Source: Candidatus Gallipaludibacter merdavium (GTDB taxonomy: Bacteria; Bacteroidota; Bacteroidia; Bacteroidales; Paludibacteraceae). From it: 35,808 nt of DNA. The notes beneath the pieces are model-generated. The model saw only the letters and a program-made list of their open reading frames with translations, was not told where the DNA came from and did no database searches. Positions 24,549-34,268 of the stretch are shown in pieces. The stretch lies in assembly GCA_017694875.1 (NCBI GenBank), contig JADIMG010000028.1, positions 1 to 35,808 of the forward strand. Reading direction: 5' to 3'. Every line of letters begins with the position of its first letter. Position 1 is the first letter of the stretch. A program made the position numbers and the translations under genes.

Positions 24549-24750
24549 CACTGTTCTTTAAAGATGGCAAAGAAACAAATAATAAGCGGAACATGCAAGC
24601 GGCCATTTTTTATTAAATCTAAAACAAAGGAAAAAGATTTTGATGGCTTTGGAAAAATGAAAATATTTGGATGGAAGTGCATGTATCTGCAATTTGTTTC
24701 TGCAAATATATCAGCATTGTGAACCAATAGGCCTCTTCTCTTCATGTTCG

Positions 24751-24783
24751 TTGCGGGAGTGTGCAGGAAAATAGCTACTTTTG
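24751..24783 (+). promoter_or_regulatory. Promoter of truA
   Basis: -7 box TACTTTTG (24776-24783) with TTG (24751-24753) at a slightly long 22-bp spacing. Transcription would begin only a few bases before ATG 24794, giving a very short or absent leader. Confidence 0.55.
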
Positions 24784-24793
24784 CAGTCGGATT

Positions 24794-25546
24794 ATGCAAC
24801 GGTATTTTATTTTATTTTCATATAAAGGTACTACTTATCACGGTTGGCAACGCCAGCCGAATGGTGTGAGCGTGCAGCAGGTGCTCGAAGAAGCGCTTTC
24901 CACAGTCTTGCGTGTCCCGATTGCTGTGGTTGGCGCAGGCAGAACAGATGCAGGTGTGCATGCTCGTCTGATGGTGGCTCATTTTGACACGGAACCACTT
25001 GTGGAGCCGATGCGTCTGGTGGGTAAATTGAATAGCTTGTTGCCCTATGATATAGCAGTTAAAAAAATCTTACCTGTTACGCCGGAAGCTCATGCGCGTT
25101 TTGATGCTATGGCTCGCCGCTATGAATATTGGGTGACGCAAGAGAAGAATCCGTTCCTGCGTGACCAGGCTGCTTATGTGCGTGGAACATTGGACTTTGA
25201 GAAAATGAATCAGGCAGCAAGGCGCTTGATGGAATATACGGACTTTACCAGTTTTAGTAAACTGCACACTGACGTAAAAACCAATAATTGCAAGATAACG
25301 ACGGCCTATTGGGAAAAAAGGGGGGATTGTTGGGTGTTTGTAATTGAAGCCGACCGTTTTCTTAGAAATATGGTGCGTGCCATTGTGGGAACACTCCTGG
25401 AGGTTGGACGACACAAAATGGATGTGGAAGGTTTTGTTGCAGTTATAGAGAAAAAGAATCGTTGTGCGGCAGGAACTTCGGCGCCTGCTGAGGGCTTGTT
25501 TCTGGTTGATGTTCGTTATCCGCTTGATATTTATTTAAATACTTGA
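24794..25546 (+). CDS. truA: tRNA pseudouridine synthase A
   Basis: 250-aa enzyme that converts uridines 38-40 of tRNA anticodon arms to pseudouridine. The catalytic Asp is D52 in [11 protein letters not shown]. Other family blocks are [16 protein letters not shown] at the N-terminus, [14 protein letters not shown], and [19 protein letters not shown] near the C-terminus. ATG 24794 ([10 protein letters not shown]) was chosen over the GTG at 24761 because that GTG lies upstream of the predicted transcription start. A permease gene follows after 7 bp, so truA heads a three-gene unit. Confidence 0.95.
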   Translation: MQRYFILFSYKGTTYHGWQRQPNGVSVQQVLEEALSTVLRVPIAVVGAGRTDAGVHARLMVAHFDTEPLVEPMRLVGKLNSLLPYDIAVKKILPVTPEAHARFDAMARRYEYWVTQEKNPFLRDQAAYVRGTLDFEKMNQAARRLMEYTDFTSFSKLHTDVKTNNCKITTAYWEKRGDCWVFVIEADRFLRNMVRAIVGTLLEVGRHKMDVEGFVAVIEKKNRCAAGTSAPAEGLFLVDVRYPLDIYLNT

Positions 25547-25553
25547 AAAAGAT

Positions 25554-26453
25554 ATGTGGTTTGTTTTTGGCTTGCTGTCAGCTTTCTTTTTGGGCTGTTA
25601 TGATATCAGCAAGAAGATTTCGTTACGCGATAATGCGGTAGTTCCAGTCTTGTTTTCTTCTGTAGCTTGTTCGGCTTTATTGTTGTTGCCTTTTTTGTTG
25701 GCATCACGCTGGGCACCCGAAACAATGGCGGATACACCGTTTTTTGTGCCTGAGGTAGATGTACGTACGCATGGCTTTATTTTCTTGAAGTCGGTAATTG
25801 TTTTAGCTTCGTGGGCATTCGGCTTTTTCTCCATGAAAAATCTTCCTATTACATTGGTTTCGCCTATCAATGCTACACGACCCATGTGGACATTGGTGGG
25901 GGCTTTGCTGATTTTTCACGAACAGTTGTCTCTCTATCAATGGATAGGTATCCTCTTGGCTTTGCTTTCGTTTATGGCTTTTTCTTTTGTCGGACGCAAA
26001 GAAGGTGTGTCTTTCGTACATAATAAATGGATATATTGCCTGATAATAGCGGTAGTGTTGGGGGCAGCCAGTGGATTATATGACAAATATCTTATGCATC
26101 GGTTTGACAGAATGGCTGTTCAGGTATATTATATGATATATCAAGCATTGCTCATGGTCGTATTTTTGTTTTTGTGGAAATTTAATCCGAGGCGAGGAAC
26201 GTCTTTCCAATGGAGATGGTCTATTGTTTTTATTTCTATATTTTTGGTTTTAGCAGATTTTGTTTATTTTTACGCCCTAAGTTATCCCGATTCGCTGATT
26301 TCGGTCTTGTCGACTGTTAGGCGTGCTGGAGTAGTAGTGCCGTTTGCCTATGGAGTATGGGTGTTGCATGACAAAAACCCTAAATTGAAAAGCTTTTGCC
26401 TTTTAGGTGTGCTTTTAGGAATGCTCTTCTTGTTCTTGGGTACAATGGCGTAA
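25554..26453 (+). CDS. EamA/DMT-family transporter
   Basis: 299-aa inner-membrane protein with about ten hydrophobic segments arranged as two five-helix halves, the EamA (drug/metabolite transporter) pattern. Half 1 starts WFVFGLLSAFFLGCYDISKK and contains the PINATRPMWTLVGALLIFHE block. Half 2 starts near residue 160 (WIYCLIIAVVLGAASGLYDK) and contains SVLSTVRRAGVVVPFAYGVW. The repeat of G-x-YD-x-K near the start of both halves supports internal duplication. The substrate is unknown. It is 7 bp after truA. Confidence 0.85.
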   Translation: MWFVFGLLSAFFLGCYDISKKISLRDNAVVPVLFSSVACSALLLLPFLLASRWAPETMADTPFFVPEVDVRTHGFIFLKSVIVLASWAFGFFSMKNLPITLVSPINATRPMWTLVGALLIFHEQLSLYQWIGILLALLSFMAFSFVGRKEGVSFVHNKWIYCLIIAVVLGAASGLYDKYLMHRFDRMAVQVYYMIYQALLMVVFLFLWKFNPRRGTSFQWRWSIVFISIFLVLADFVYFYALSYPDSLISVLSTVRRAGVVVPFAYGVWVLHDKNPKLKSFCLLGVLLGMLFLFLGTMA

Positions 26454-26474
26454 CCATATATAAACCATAAAGTG

Positions 26475-27344
26475 ATGAGCTTAAGAATTTCTTTCAAGAT
26501 GTTTTTTGGGCTGTTTGTCATAGGGTGCATTATGCCGATAACAGCACAAAACCAATTTAGCCTTGCTTTTCAGTTGGCAAAATTGCGTAATGGTGATAAT
26601 CCTTTGGAGGCGGCCACCCCGGCGGCAAAAATCATTGAGAAAAATCCTCGTTCAATGCAGGCACTCAATTATTTCCGAAATGATTTTGATGATGCGGAAC
26701 GTGCAGTGTTGCAAGAGTTGACCGATATTGGTTATCCGCGTAGTGTGAAGGAAGCAGAACGCCGTTGCTTTCTCTATAAAACGCTGGTTGAAGCCTATAA
26801 TGCAGTAGCCACGTTGCCTCTGCCTTTAACTGGAAATGGTTGGCAGTGGCAACCGGATTTGAAATATTATGAAGGAAATCTGAGCGAAGCGCAACGGGAA
26901 TTGTTGGAAATGCTTGAAGAAAGGGCGGAGGCAGCCATTGCAGAAGGAAATCCGGAAAAAGCGGCGCAGTACTATGGAAAAGCTTTGAATAGTTTATATG
27001 ATACTACGGAAGTGGAGTCCAATAGAAGGTTCTTTTACGATAAATTGTATGCCAAGGCAGAAGAAAAAGCTACTCATGAAGGAATTGGTGCCATGATACA
27101 AGCAGCTGGATTCTATGAAGTGGCTTATGATTTGATACCAGGAGAGGAAATCTTGCAGAAACGCAATGTGATGGTCAGCAAAATAGTGGATTACTATATG
27201 CAGCAAGCCAATCTTACTGAAACTTCTAATGATTGGAATGCAGCGCTCTATAATTATGAGCAAGTACTCCATTGGGATAATCAAAACCTTGTAGCCATGG
27301 ATAAAGCGCAGCAGATGCGTCAATATATTTCACAAGAAGAGTGA
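26475..27344 (+). CDS. Exported helical-repeat (TPR-like) protein
   Basis: 289 aa with a signal peptide (hydrophobic FKMFFGLFVIGCIMPI, cut near ITAQ, about residue 25). The rest is helical, with TPR-like pairs, clearest at AEAAIAEGNPEKAAQYYGKALNSLY in two steps near 155-180 and SNDWNAALYNYEQVLHWD near 255. It also has a conserved-looking WQWQPDLKYY block near 135. Function is unknown and I do not recognise a named family. A GTG at 26472 directly before ATG 26475 is an alternative start. It lies 21 bp after the transporter gene and ends the truA unit before the terminator at 27414. Confidence 0.7.
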   Translation: MSLRISFKMFFGLFVIGCIMPITAQNQFSLAFQLAKLRNGDNPLEAATPAAKIIEKNPRSMQALNYFRNDFDDAERAVLQELTDIGYPRSVKEAERRCFLYKTLVEAYNAVATLPLPLTGNGWQWQPDLKYYEGNLSEAQRELLEMLEERAEAAIAEGNPEKAAQYYGKALNSLYDTTEVESNRRFFYDKLYAKAEEKATHEGIGAMIQAAGFYEVAYDLIPGEEILQKRNVMVSKIVDYYMQQANLTETSNDWNAALYNYEQVLHWDNQNLVAMDKAQQMRQYISQEE

Positions 27345-27413
27345 GTCATGGTACTTTTGAGGCCTTGTTCTCGTTCACCGATTCGCTTTATCTCTGGCAG
27401 ATAATTGCTTAAG

Positions 27414-27457
27414 CGCTTGTGCATTTGTGAAATAACTTAAAAGCACAAGCGTTTTTT
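27414..27457 (+). terminator. Terminator between the truA unit and rpsL
   Basis: CGCTTGTGC (27414-27422) pairs with GCACAAGCG (27443-27451) around a 20-nt loop, followed by six T. The rpsL promoter begins at the end of the T-run. Confidence 0.82.
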
Positions 27458-27489
27458 CTTGTATAATCCAAAAAAGATTCTTATCTTTG
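27458..27489 (+). promoter_or_regulatory. Promoter of the str-S10 ribosomal operon
   Basis: CTTG (27458-27461), 20-bp spacer, TATCTTTG (27482-27489). The leader of about 60 nt before rpsL ATG 27557 is A-rich, typical of highly expressed Bacteroidota genes. I see no other consensus promoter in the gaps downstream up to the window end. Confidence 0.75.
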
Positions 27490-27556
27490 CAGCCCGTTTG
27501 AAGTAAGGTTCAAATGGAATTAGAAATCAATAATTTAAGTACAAAAAACAAGGAAA

Positions 27557-27937
27557 ATGCCTACAATTCAACAATTAGTTAGAAAAGGAAGAGCAGAACT
27601 TATCGACAAGAGTAAGTCTCCGGCCTTGGATTCATGTCCACAGCGCCGTGGTGTTTGTGTACGTGTTTACACGACTACTCCTAAAAAGCCGAATTCGGCA
27701 ATGCGTAAGGTGGCACGTGTTCGTTTGACCAACCAAAAAGAAGTGAATGCTTACATTCCAGGTGAAGGACACAATTTGCAGGAACACTCTATCGTGATGG
27801 TACGTGGTGGCCGTGTAAAAGACCTTCCAGGTGTACGTTATCACGTGGTTCGTGGAACTTTGGATACTGCCGGTGTGGCAAATCGTACGCAACGTCGTTC
27901 TAAATACGGTGCTAAGCGTCCAAAAGCTAAAAAGTAA
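27557..27937 (+). CDS. rpsL: 30S ribosomal protein S12
   Basis: 126-aa uS12, a decoding-centre protein of the small subunit. It carries [15 protein letters not shown] with Lys43 and [13 protein letters not shown] with Lys88. Both lysines at the classic streptomycin-resistance positions are the sensitive type. It is the first gene of the operon, directly behind the promoter at 27458-27489. Confidence 0.98.
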   Translation: MPTIQQLVRKGRAELIDKSKSPALDSCPQRRGVCVRVYTTTPKKPNSAMRKVARVRLTNQKEVNAYIPGEGHNLQEHSIVMVRGGRVKDLPGVRYHVVRGTLDTAGVANRTQRRSKYGAKRPKAKK

Positions 27938-28066
27938 GCTTCCTAAAACTAACATCCGCATTGCGGAAGAGAGAAATTTTAATGTGTTGATCGGTTGAGT
28001 AAATTGTCCACGGCGGTGGCGGTTGAAGAAACGTAGCAACCAAATTTATTACCAATTTTTACAGAA
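27938..28066 (+). other. rpsL-rpsG spacer with small hairpins
   Basis: The 129-nt spacer contains TCCGC-ATT-GCGGA (27955-27967) and CCAC/GTGG arms near 28008-28021. In E. coli, S7 represses its own synthesis by binding the S12-S7 spacer. A similar role here is possible but unproven, since the stems are short. Confidence 0.3.
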
Positions 28067-28543
28067 ATGAGAAAGTCAAAACCAAAGAAACGTGTGATCT
28101 TGCCGGATCCCGTTTTTAATGAAGTAATGGTTACTAAGTTTGTAAACCATTTGATGTACGATGGCAAGAAAAGCCTTGCTTTCGATATCTTTTATTCTTC
28201 ACTGGATATGGTGAAAAATAAACTCCCTAATGAAGAAAAAACTCCTCTTGAAATCTTCAAAAAAGGGCTCGAAAACATTACTCCTCTTGTAGAGGTTAAA
28301 TCACGCCGTGTGGGTGGTGCAACCTTCCAAGTTCCTACAGAAATCCGTCCGGATCGTAAGGAGTCAATCTCAATGAAAAATATGATTATTTTCGCACGTA
28401 AGCGCGGTGGTCGTTCAATGGCTGAGAAATTGGCTGCTGAAATCGTTGATGCTTATAATAACCAAGGTGGCGCATTCAAACGTAAAGAAGATATGCACCG
28501 TATGGCTGAAGCTAACCGTGCATTCGCTCATTTCAGATTCTAA
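28067..28543 (+). CDS. rpsG: 30S ribosomal protein S7
   Basis: 158-aa uS7, the primary binder of the 3' major domain of 16S rRNA and part of the E/P-site platform. It shows [17 protein letters not shown] at the N-terminus, the [14 protein letters not shown] beta-hairpin, and [21 protein letters not shown] at the C-terminus. It is followed after 20 bp by fusA. Confidence 0.98.
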   Translation: MRKSKPKKRVILPDPVFNEVMVTKFVNHLMYDGKKSLAFDIFYSSLDMVKNKLPNEEKTPLEIFKKGLENITPLVEVKSRRVGGATFQVPTEIRPDRKESISMKNMIIFARKRGGRSMAEKLAAEIVDAYNNQGGAFKRKEDMHRMAEANRAFAHFRF

Positions 28544-28563
28544 TATTGAAATATAGGTAGAAA

Positions 28564-30681
28564 ATGGCAAAACACGATTTACATTTTACGAGAAATATCG
28601 GTATCATGGCGCATATCGATGCAGGTAAAACGACTACTTCTGAACGTATCCTTTTTTATACTGGTCTGACACACAAGATTGGTGAGGTGCATGATGGTGC
28701 CGCTACCATGGACTGGATGGAACAAGAACAGGAACGTGGTATAACTATTACGTCTGCTGCTACTACTACGTATTGGAATTATCAGAACAATAAATATAAA
28801 ATCAACTTGATTGACACTCCGGGGCACGTTGACTTCACTGTCGAAGTAGAACGTTCATTGCGTATTTTGGATGGAGCTGTTGCTACTTTCTGTGCTGTTG
28901 GTGGTGTCGAACCACAATCGGAAACTGTTTGGCGTCAGGCTGATAAATACAGTGTGCCTCGTATCGGTTATGTGAATAAAATGGACCGTTCGGGTGCCGA
29001 CTTTTTTGAAGTTGTACGTCAGGTAAAGGAAATACTCGGTGCACGTCCTTGCCCAATACAAATTCCTATCGGCGCTGAAGAAACCTTCAAAGGTGTTGTT
29101 GACCTTATTAAAATGAAGGCTATCCTTTGGCATGATGAAACGATGGGCGCCGAATATTCAATTGAAGAAATCCCTGCAGAGTTGCAAAGCGAGGCAGAGG
29201 AATGGCGTATGAAAATGCTCGAGGTCGTAGCAGAATGCGATGACGTTGTAATGGAAAAATTCTTCGATGACCCATCAACCATTACAGAAGATGAAATCAA
29301 GGCTGCTATCCGCAAGGGTACATTGTCTATGGCAATCACACCGATGATTTGTGGCTCTTCGTTTAAGAATAAAGGTGTACAGACGATGTTGGATGCTGTA
29401 TGTGCATATTTGCCTAGTCCTCTTGATACACCTGAAATTATCGGTAAGGATCCTCAAGATGAAGAAAAGCAAGTAATCCGTCATCCGAGTGAAGATGAGC
29501 CTTTGTGTGCATTGGCATTTAAGATTGCTACGGATCCGTATGTAGGACGCCTTTGCTTCTTCCGTGTATATTCCGGTAAGTTGGAAGCTGGTTCCTATGT
29601 GTATAATACACGTTCAGCTAAGAAAGAACGTATTTCCCGTATATTCCAAATGCACTCTAACAAGCAGAATCCTGTAGACGTGATTTCTGCTGGTGATATT
29701 GGTGCTGGAGTTGGATTTAAGGATATCCGCACGGGTGATACTTTGTGTAGTGAGGACCACCAAATCGTATTGGAATCAATCGATTTCCCTGCTCCTGTAA
29801 TAGGTATCTCGGTTGAACCGAAAACCCAGAAGGATTTGGATAAACTTGGTATCGGATTGAGCAAGTTGGCTGAAGAAGACCCGACATTTACCGTACGTAC
29901 GGACGAACAGACTGGACAAACGGTTATTAGCGGTATGGGTGAGTTACACTTGGAAATCATTATTGACCGTTTGAAACGTGAGTTTAAGGTAGAATGTAAC
30001 CAAGGACGTCCGCAAGTTGCTTATCGTGAAGCAATTACACAGCCTGTTGAATTGCGTGAAGTCTACAAAAAGCAGTCCGGTGGTCGTGGTAAGTTCGCTG
30101 ACATCGTTGTTCGTGTGGAACCGGTTGATCCTGACTTTGAAGGAACGCTCCAATTTATTGATGTGGTTAAAGGTGGTAATATTCCTAAAGAATATATCCC
30201 ATCTATCCAAAAAGGTTTCCAGACGGCTATGAAGACCGGCGTATTGGCAGGATTCCCGTTGGATACTCTAAAGGTAACTGTATTGGATGGTTCTTATCAC
30301 CCGGTTGACTCAGATCAGCTTTCGTTTGAAATCTGTGCTCAGATGGCCTTCAAGGATGCTTGCGCAAAAGCTCATCCTGTTTTGATGGAGCCAATTATGA
30401 AGATGGAAGTTGTGACACCTGAGGAAAACATGGGTGATGTTATCGGTGACTTGAACAAACGTCGTGGTCAGGTAGAAGGAATGGAAACCAGCCGTACTGG
30501 TGCCCGCATCGTTAAGGCTAAAGTTCCTTTGGCAGAAACATTCGGATATGTAACGGCTTTACGTACTATTACATCAGGCCGCGCAACATCTTCAATGGAA
30601 TTCTCACACTACGCTGAAGTTTCTACTGCAATTGCTAAAGCAGTACTTACTGAAGTTAAGGGACGTGTAGATTTGCTCTAA
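28564..30681 (+). CDS. fusA: Elongation factor G
   Basis: 705-aa translational GTPase that drives mRNA-tRNA translocation. The G1 motif AHIDAGKTT (16-24) is followed by switch I ([11 protein letters not shown]), G3 DTPGHVDF and G4 NKMD. Domain IV with GGRGKFADI and the C-terminal domains are complete. It lies in the str operon between rpsG and rpsJ. The tuf gene that follows fusA in E. coli is missing here, as is usual in Bacteroidota. A hairpin fills the 86-bp gap to rpsJ. Confidence 0.98.
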   Translation: MAKHDLHFTRNIGIMAHIDAGKTTTSERILFYTGLTHKIGEVHDGAATMDWMEQEQERGITITSAATTTYWNYQNNKYKINLIDTPGHVDFTVEVERSLRILDGAVATFCAVGGVEPQSETVWRQADKYSVPRIGYVNKMDRSGADFFEVVRQVKEILGARPCPIQIPIGAEETFKGVVDLIKMKAILWHDETMGAEYSIEEIPAELQSEAEEWRMKMLEVVAECDDVVMEKFFDDPSTITEDEIKAAIRKGTLSMAITPMICGSSFKNKGVQTMLDAVCAYLPSPLDTPEIIGKDPQDEEKQVIRHPSEDEPLCALAFKIATDPYVGRLCFFRVYSGKLEAGSYVYNTRSAKKERISRIFQMHSNKQNPVDVISAGDIGAGVGFKDIRTGDTLCSEDHQIVLESIDFPAPVIGISVEPKTQKDLDKLGIGLSKLAEEDPTFTVRTDEQTGQTVISGMGELHLEIIIDRLKREFKVECNQGRPQVAYREAITQPVELREVYKKQSGGRGKFADIVVRVEPVDPDFEGTLQFIDVVKGGNIPKEYIPSIQKGFQTAMKTGVLAGFPLDTLKVTVLDGSYHPVDSDQLSFEICAQMAFKDACAKAHPVLMEPIMKMEVVTPEENMGDVIGDLNKRRGQVEGMETSRTGARIVKAKVPLAETFGYVTALRTITSGRATSSMEFSHYAEVSTAIAKAVLTEVKGRVDLL

Positions 30682-30686
30682 AAATC

Positions 30687-30734
30687 TCCTGGAGTCATAG
30701 ATTAGCATATGACTCTTAATCAATGACTCCAGGA
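30687..30734 (+). promoter_or_regulatory. Stable hairpin between fusA and rpsJ
   Basis: TCCTGGAGTCAT (30687-30698) and ATGACTCCAGGA (30723-30734) form a perfect 12-bp stem with a 24-nt loop that itself contains CATATGACTC, able to compete with the right arm. It is followed by TTTATATATTC, not a clean T-run. It could be an attenuator, a partial terminator or a processing site at the str/S10 junction. Confidence 0.5.
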
Positions 30735-30767
30735 TTTATATATTCATTGTATTAATTAATTACTGAC

Positions 30768-31073
30768 ATGAGTCAAAAAATTCGCATCAAATTAAAATCT
30801 TATGACCACAATTTGGTTGACAAATCAGCCGAGAAAATTGTGAAAACCGTAAAAGCAACTGGCGCTGTTGTAAGTGGTCCGATACCTCTTCCAACGCACA
30901 AGCGTATTTTTACAGTTAACCGTTCTACTTTCGTGAATAAGAAATCACGTGAACAGTTCGAATTGTCTTCTTACAAACGTCTTATTGACATCTACAGCTC
31001 GAACAGCAAGACTGTTGAAGCTTTAATGAAACTCGAACTTGCTAGTGGTGTTGAAGTAGAAATTAAAGTATAG
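30768..31073 (+). CDS. rpsJ: 30S ribosomal protein S10
   Basis: 101-aa uS10, a small-subunit head protein also known as the NusE antitermination partner. It has [21 protein letters not shown] at the start (given here in overlapping reading, 21 residues long in total minus its last), [20 protein letters not shown] in the loop, and [17 protein letters not shown]. It is the first gene of the S10 section, 86 bp after fusA and without a visible promoter of its own. Confidence 0.98.
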   Translation: MSQKIRIKLKSYDHNLVDKSAEKIVKTVKATGAVVSGPIPLPTHKRIFTVNRSTFVNKKSREQFELSSYKRLIDIYSSNSKTVEALMKLELASGVEVEIKV

Positions 31074-31133
31074 TACATCTTTTATCAACCGGGGCTATAC
31101 GGACGAATCGCATCCCCATAATTTAAAATAAAA

Positions 31134-31751
31134 ATGCCAGGATTATTAGGAAAAAAAATCGGAATGACTTCCGTTTTCGGTGCTGATGGTAAAAACGTAC
31201 CATGCACTGTTATTGAGGCAGGTCCATGTGTTGTAACTCAGTTGAAAACCGTCGAGAATGATGGATATACTGCTGTACAAGTAGGTTTCCAACCTAAAAA
31301 AGAAAAACACACGACCAAACCAGAAGCAGGACACTTCAAGGCTGCTGGTGTTGAGCCAATGCGTTATTTGACTGAATTTGACAGCTTCGGCGAAGATGTC
31401 AAATTGGGTGATAAGATTACAGTTGAGTTGTTCGAGGAGAATAGCTATGTAGATGTTATCGGAACTTCTAAAGGTAAAGGTTTCCAAGGTGTTGTTAAAC
31501 GTCATGGCTTCGGTGGTGTAGGACAGTCTACTCACGGTCAGCACAACCGTTTGCGTGCACCAGGTTCTTTGGGAGCTTCTTCTTTCCCATCACGCGTTTT
31601 CAAAGGTATGCGTATGGCAGGACGTACAGGTGGAAATCAGGTTACTGTACAAAATCTTTTAATTCTTAAAGTTATACCAGAACATAACTTGCTTCTTGTC
31701 AAGGGTTCTGTTCCGGGAGCTAAAAATTCAATCGTCATTATAAACAAATAA
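31134..31751 (+). CDS. rplC: 50S ribosomal protein L3
   Basis: 205-aa uL3, an early assembly protein that reaches the peptidyl-transferase centre. It begins [20 protein letters not shown] and carries the [19 protein letters not shown] and [17 protein letters not shown] blocks. The 60-bp gap after rpsJ contains a GGGG/CCCC pair of uncertain meaning. The rplD start follows its stop by one base. Confidence 0.98.
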   Translation: MPGLLGKKIGMTSVFGADGKNVPCTVIEAGPCVVTQLKTVENDGYTAVQVGFQPKKEKHTTKPEAGHFKAAGVEPMRYLTEFDSFGEDVKLGDKITVELFEENSYVDVIGTSKGKGFQGVVKRHGFGGVGQSTHGQHNRLRAPGSLGASSFPSRVFKGMRMAGRTGGNQVTVQNLLILKVIPEHNLLLVKGSVPGAKNSIVIINK

Positions 31752-31752
31752 A

Positions 31753-32382
31753 ATGGAACTGAGTATATATAACATCAAAGGTGAAGATACAGGAAGAAAA
31801 GTACTGTTGAACGATGCTATTTTCGGTATTGAACCGAATGATCATGCCATTTATTTGGACGTAAAACAATATTTGGCAAATCAACGTCAAGGAACACATA
31901 AAGCAAAGGCACGTAGCGAAATTGCAGGTAGTACGCGTAAGTTAGGACGCCAAAAAGGAGGTGGAGGTGCACGTCCGGGTGACATCAAATCTCCAGTTAG
32001 AGTAGGTGGTGGACGCATCTTCGGACCCGTTCCACGCGACTATTCTTTCAAGTTGAACAAGAAAGTAAAACGATTGGCTCGCAAGTCGGCTTTCTCTTAC
32101 AAAGCTCAAAACGGGGAAATTGTTGTAGTGGACAACTTGTCTTTTGAAGCACCTAAAACAAAAAATATTTTGGCTTTGGAAAGTGCTCTGAAACTGGATG
32201 GCAAAAAAACGTTAATAATTTTAGGAAGTGCAAATAAAAACGTATATTTGTCAGCTCGAAATTTAAAACAAGTAAATGTGTTAACCGCTTCTGAATTAAG
32301 CACTTATTCAATTATGAATGCAAAGGCTGTCATCTTGACAGAAGAATCGGTTGCCGCAATTGACCAAATATTTAATGTGTAA
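31753..32382 (+). CDS. rplD: 50S ribosomal protein L4
   Basis: 209-aa uL4, which lines the peptide exit tunnel through its extended loop ([17 protein letters not shown]). In E. coli L4 also represses the S10 operon; no matching leader is evident here. Its ATG is one base after the rplC stop, so the two are likely translationally coupled. Its TAA overlaps a strong SD sequence for rplW. Confidence 0.98.
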   Translation: MELSIYNIKGEDTGRKVLLNDAIFGIEPNDHAIYLDVKQYLANQRQGTHKAKARSEIAGSTRKLGRQKGGGGARPGDIKSPVRVGGGRIFGPVPRDYSFKLNKKVKRLARKSAFSYKAQNGEIVVVDNLSFEAPKTKNILALESALKLDGKKTLIILGSANKNVYLSARNLKQVNVLTASELSTYSIMNAKAVILTEESVAAIDQIFNV

Positions 32383-32387
32383 GGAGG
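32382..32387 (+). promoter_or_regulatory. Strong Shine-Dalgarno before rplW
   Basis: TAAGGAGGTTTTTTGATATG: AGGAGG lies 9 nt before the ATG and overlaps the rplD stop. This is rare in Bacteroidota, where most genes, including nearly all others here, lack an SD. Confidence 0.7.
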
Positions 32388-32396
32388 TTTTTTGAT

Positions 32397-32687
32397 ATGG
32401 CAATAATAATAAAACCGATAGTAACGGAGAAAATGACAGGCCTTAGCGAAAAATTGAATCGCTATGGTTTTCGTGTTGATAAAAACGCAAATAAAATCCA
32501 AATAAAGGAAGCTGTTGAAGCTATGTATAATGTAACGGTGGTAAGCGTAAATACTATGATTGTTGCGCCGAAAGTTAAATCGCGCTATACGCGTAGCGGC
32601 GTAATTAATGGAAAAACAAGTGCTTACAAAAAAGCTATTGTTACATTGAAAGAAGGAGAACAAATTGATTTTTATAGCAATATTTAA
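32397..32687 (+). CDS. rplW: 50S ribosomal protein L23
   Basis: 96-aa uL23, located at the tunnel exit, where trigger factor and SRP dock. It begins MAIIIKPIVTEKMTGLSEK and contains NRYGFRVDKNANKIQIKEAV and YKKAIVTLKEGEQIDFY. It is preceded by an unusual strong SD. rplB follows after 7 bp. Confidence 0.97.
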   Translation: MAIIIKPIVTEKMTGLSEKLNRYGFRVDKNANKIQIKEAVEAMYNVTVVSVNTMIVAPKVKSRYTRSGVINGKTSAYKKAIVTLKEGEQIDFYSNI

Positions 32688-32694
32688 TTAAGAA

Positions 32695-33519
32695 ATGGCT
32701 GTACGTAAACTAAAGCCCTCAACACCAGGGCAGAGACACAAGATTATTGGCGCATTCGACACAATTACTGCCAGCGCGCCAGAGAAATCTCTTGTTTTCG
32801 GCGTTGCAAAGACCGGTGGTCGTAACCATGCCGGAAAAATGACTATGCGCTATATTGGCGGTGGTCACAAGAGAAAATTTAGAGTAATTGATTTTAAACG
32901 AAACAAAGATGGTGTTCCAGCTGTAGTAAAGACAATTGAATACGACCCGAATCGTTCGGCGCGTATCGCATTGTTGTTTTATGCTGATGGTGAAAAGAGA
33001 TATATTCTAGCACCTAATGGACTGAAAGTTGGACAGACTGTTTTGTCGGGGAATGATGTGGCGCCCGAAGTGGGTAACGCTTTGCCTTTGCAAAATGTAC
33101 CTCTCGGCACAATCATCCACAACATCGAGCTTAGACCGGGTCAAGGAGCTGCTATGGTTCGTTCGGCAGGCACTTTCGCGCAACTGACCTCTCGTGAGGA
33201 CAAGTATGCAATCATTAAATTGCCTTCAGGAGAGATAAGAAAAGTGTTGTGCGCTTGTAGAGCCACAGTTGGAAGCGTAGGCAATTCAGACCACGCTTTG
33301 GAAAAATCTGGTAAGGCTGGCCGTTCTCGTTGGTTGGGACGTCGCCCACGCGTGAGAGCTGTTGCTATGAACCCTGTTGATCACCCAATGGGTGGTGGTG
33401 AAGGACGTGCTTCCGGTGGACACCCACGTTCACGTAAAGGCTTGTTGGCTAAGGGCTATAAGACTAGAGCTCCTAAAAAACAATCTAGCCGTTATATTAT
33501 TGAGAGAAGAAAAAAATAA
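32695..33519 (+). CDS. rplB: 50S ribosomal protein L2
   Basis: 274-aa uL2, needed for subunit association and peptidyl transfer. It has [15 protein letters not shown] near the start, [20 protein letters not shown], and the C-terminal loop [20 protein letters not shown]. coli has His where the Met of DHPM stands. Basic tail [11 protein letters not shown]. It is followed after 22 bp by rpsS. Confidence 0.98.
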   Translation: MAVRKLKPSTPGQRHKIIGAFDTITASAPEKSLVFGVAKTGGRNHAGKMTMRYIGGGHKRKFRVIDFKRNKDGVPAVVKTIEYDPNRSARIALLFYADGEKRYILAPNGLKVGQTVLSGNDVAPEVGNALPLQNVPLGTIIHNIELRPGQGAAMVRSAGTFAQLTSREDKYAIIKLPSGEIRKVLCACRATVGSVGNSDHALEKSGKAGRSRWLGRRPRVRAVAMNPVDHPMGGGEGRASGGHPRSRKGLLAKGYKTRAPKKQSSRYIIERRKK

Positions 33520-33541
33520 TCGACAAAACTAAATAACTAAT

Positions 33542-33808
33542 ATGAGTCGTTCACTTAAAAAAGGACCATACATTAATCTGAAACTTGAGAAGAAAGTTTT
33601 GGCCATGAATGAAAGCGGTAAAAAATCCGTGGTGAAGACATGGGCTCGAGCTTCAATGATTTCGCCTGATTTTGTTGGTCATACAATTGCAGTTCATAAT
33701 GGAAATAAATTCATTCCTGTTTATGTAACCGAAAACATGGTTGGACACAAGTTGGGTGAATTCGCACCTACACGTATCTTTAGAGGCCATGGTGGAAAGA
33801 AAAAATGA
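33542..33808 (+). CDS. rpsS: 30S ribosomal protein S19
   Basis: 88-aa uS19, a head protein contacting S13 and the A-site tRNA. It begins [19 protein letters not shown] and contains the [20 protein letters not shown] and [14 protein letters not shown] blocks. It lies between rplB and rplV in the standard S10 order. Confidence 0.98.
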   Translation: MSRSLKKGPYINLKLEKKVLAMNESGKKSVVKTWARASMISPDFVGHTIAVHNGNKFIPVYVTENMVGHKLGEFAPTRIFRGHGGKKK

Positions 33809-33850
33809 TCCATTAAAGTTTAATCGAAAAATAAAAGAAATAAAATAGAC

Positions 33851-34261
33851 ATGGGTGCTAGAAAAAAAATATCAGCTGATGCAAGAAAAGAAGCTCGGAA
33901 GAGCCTCTACTTTGCTAAGCTAAATGACGTGCCGACATCTCCTCGCAAAATGCGTTTGCTTGCAGACCTGATTCGTGGTATGGAAGTTAACAAAGCACTT
34001 GGAGTGTTGAAATTCTCTACCAAGGAAGCTTCTGTAAGAATGGAGAAACTCTTAAGATCGGCAATCGCAAACTGGGAAACTAAAACAGAACAAAAAGCGG
34101 ACTCTGCTACTCTCTATGTAAGTGCAGTCTATGTTGACGCTGCTTCTACGTTAAAACGTTTGCGTACTGCTCCTCGAGGACGCGGATACCGTATTCGTAA
34201 ACGTTCTAACCACGTTACTATATTTGTAGATACGAAAAATACTAACGATACTCAAAATTAA
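33851..34261 (+). CDS. rplV: 50S ribosomal protein L22
   Basis: 136-aa uL22, whose beta-hairpin lines the exit tunnel ([20 protein letters not shown], then [13 protein letters not shown]). The N-terminus is extended compared with E. coli (110 aa) by a lysine-rich segment, [20 protein letters not shown] short Asn/Thr-rich tail follows the conserved core. rpsC starts 8 bp later. Confidence 0.97.
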   Translation: MGARKKISADARKEARKSLYFAKLNDVPTSPRKMRLLADLIRGMEVNKALGVLKFSTKEASVRMEKLLRSAIANWETKTEQKADSATLYVSAVYVDAASTLKRLRTAPRGRGYRIRKRSNHVTIFVDTKNTNDTQN

Positions 34262-34268
34262 TTGATCG

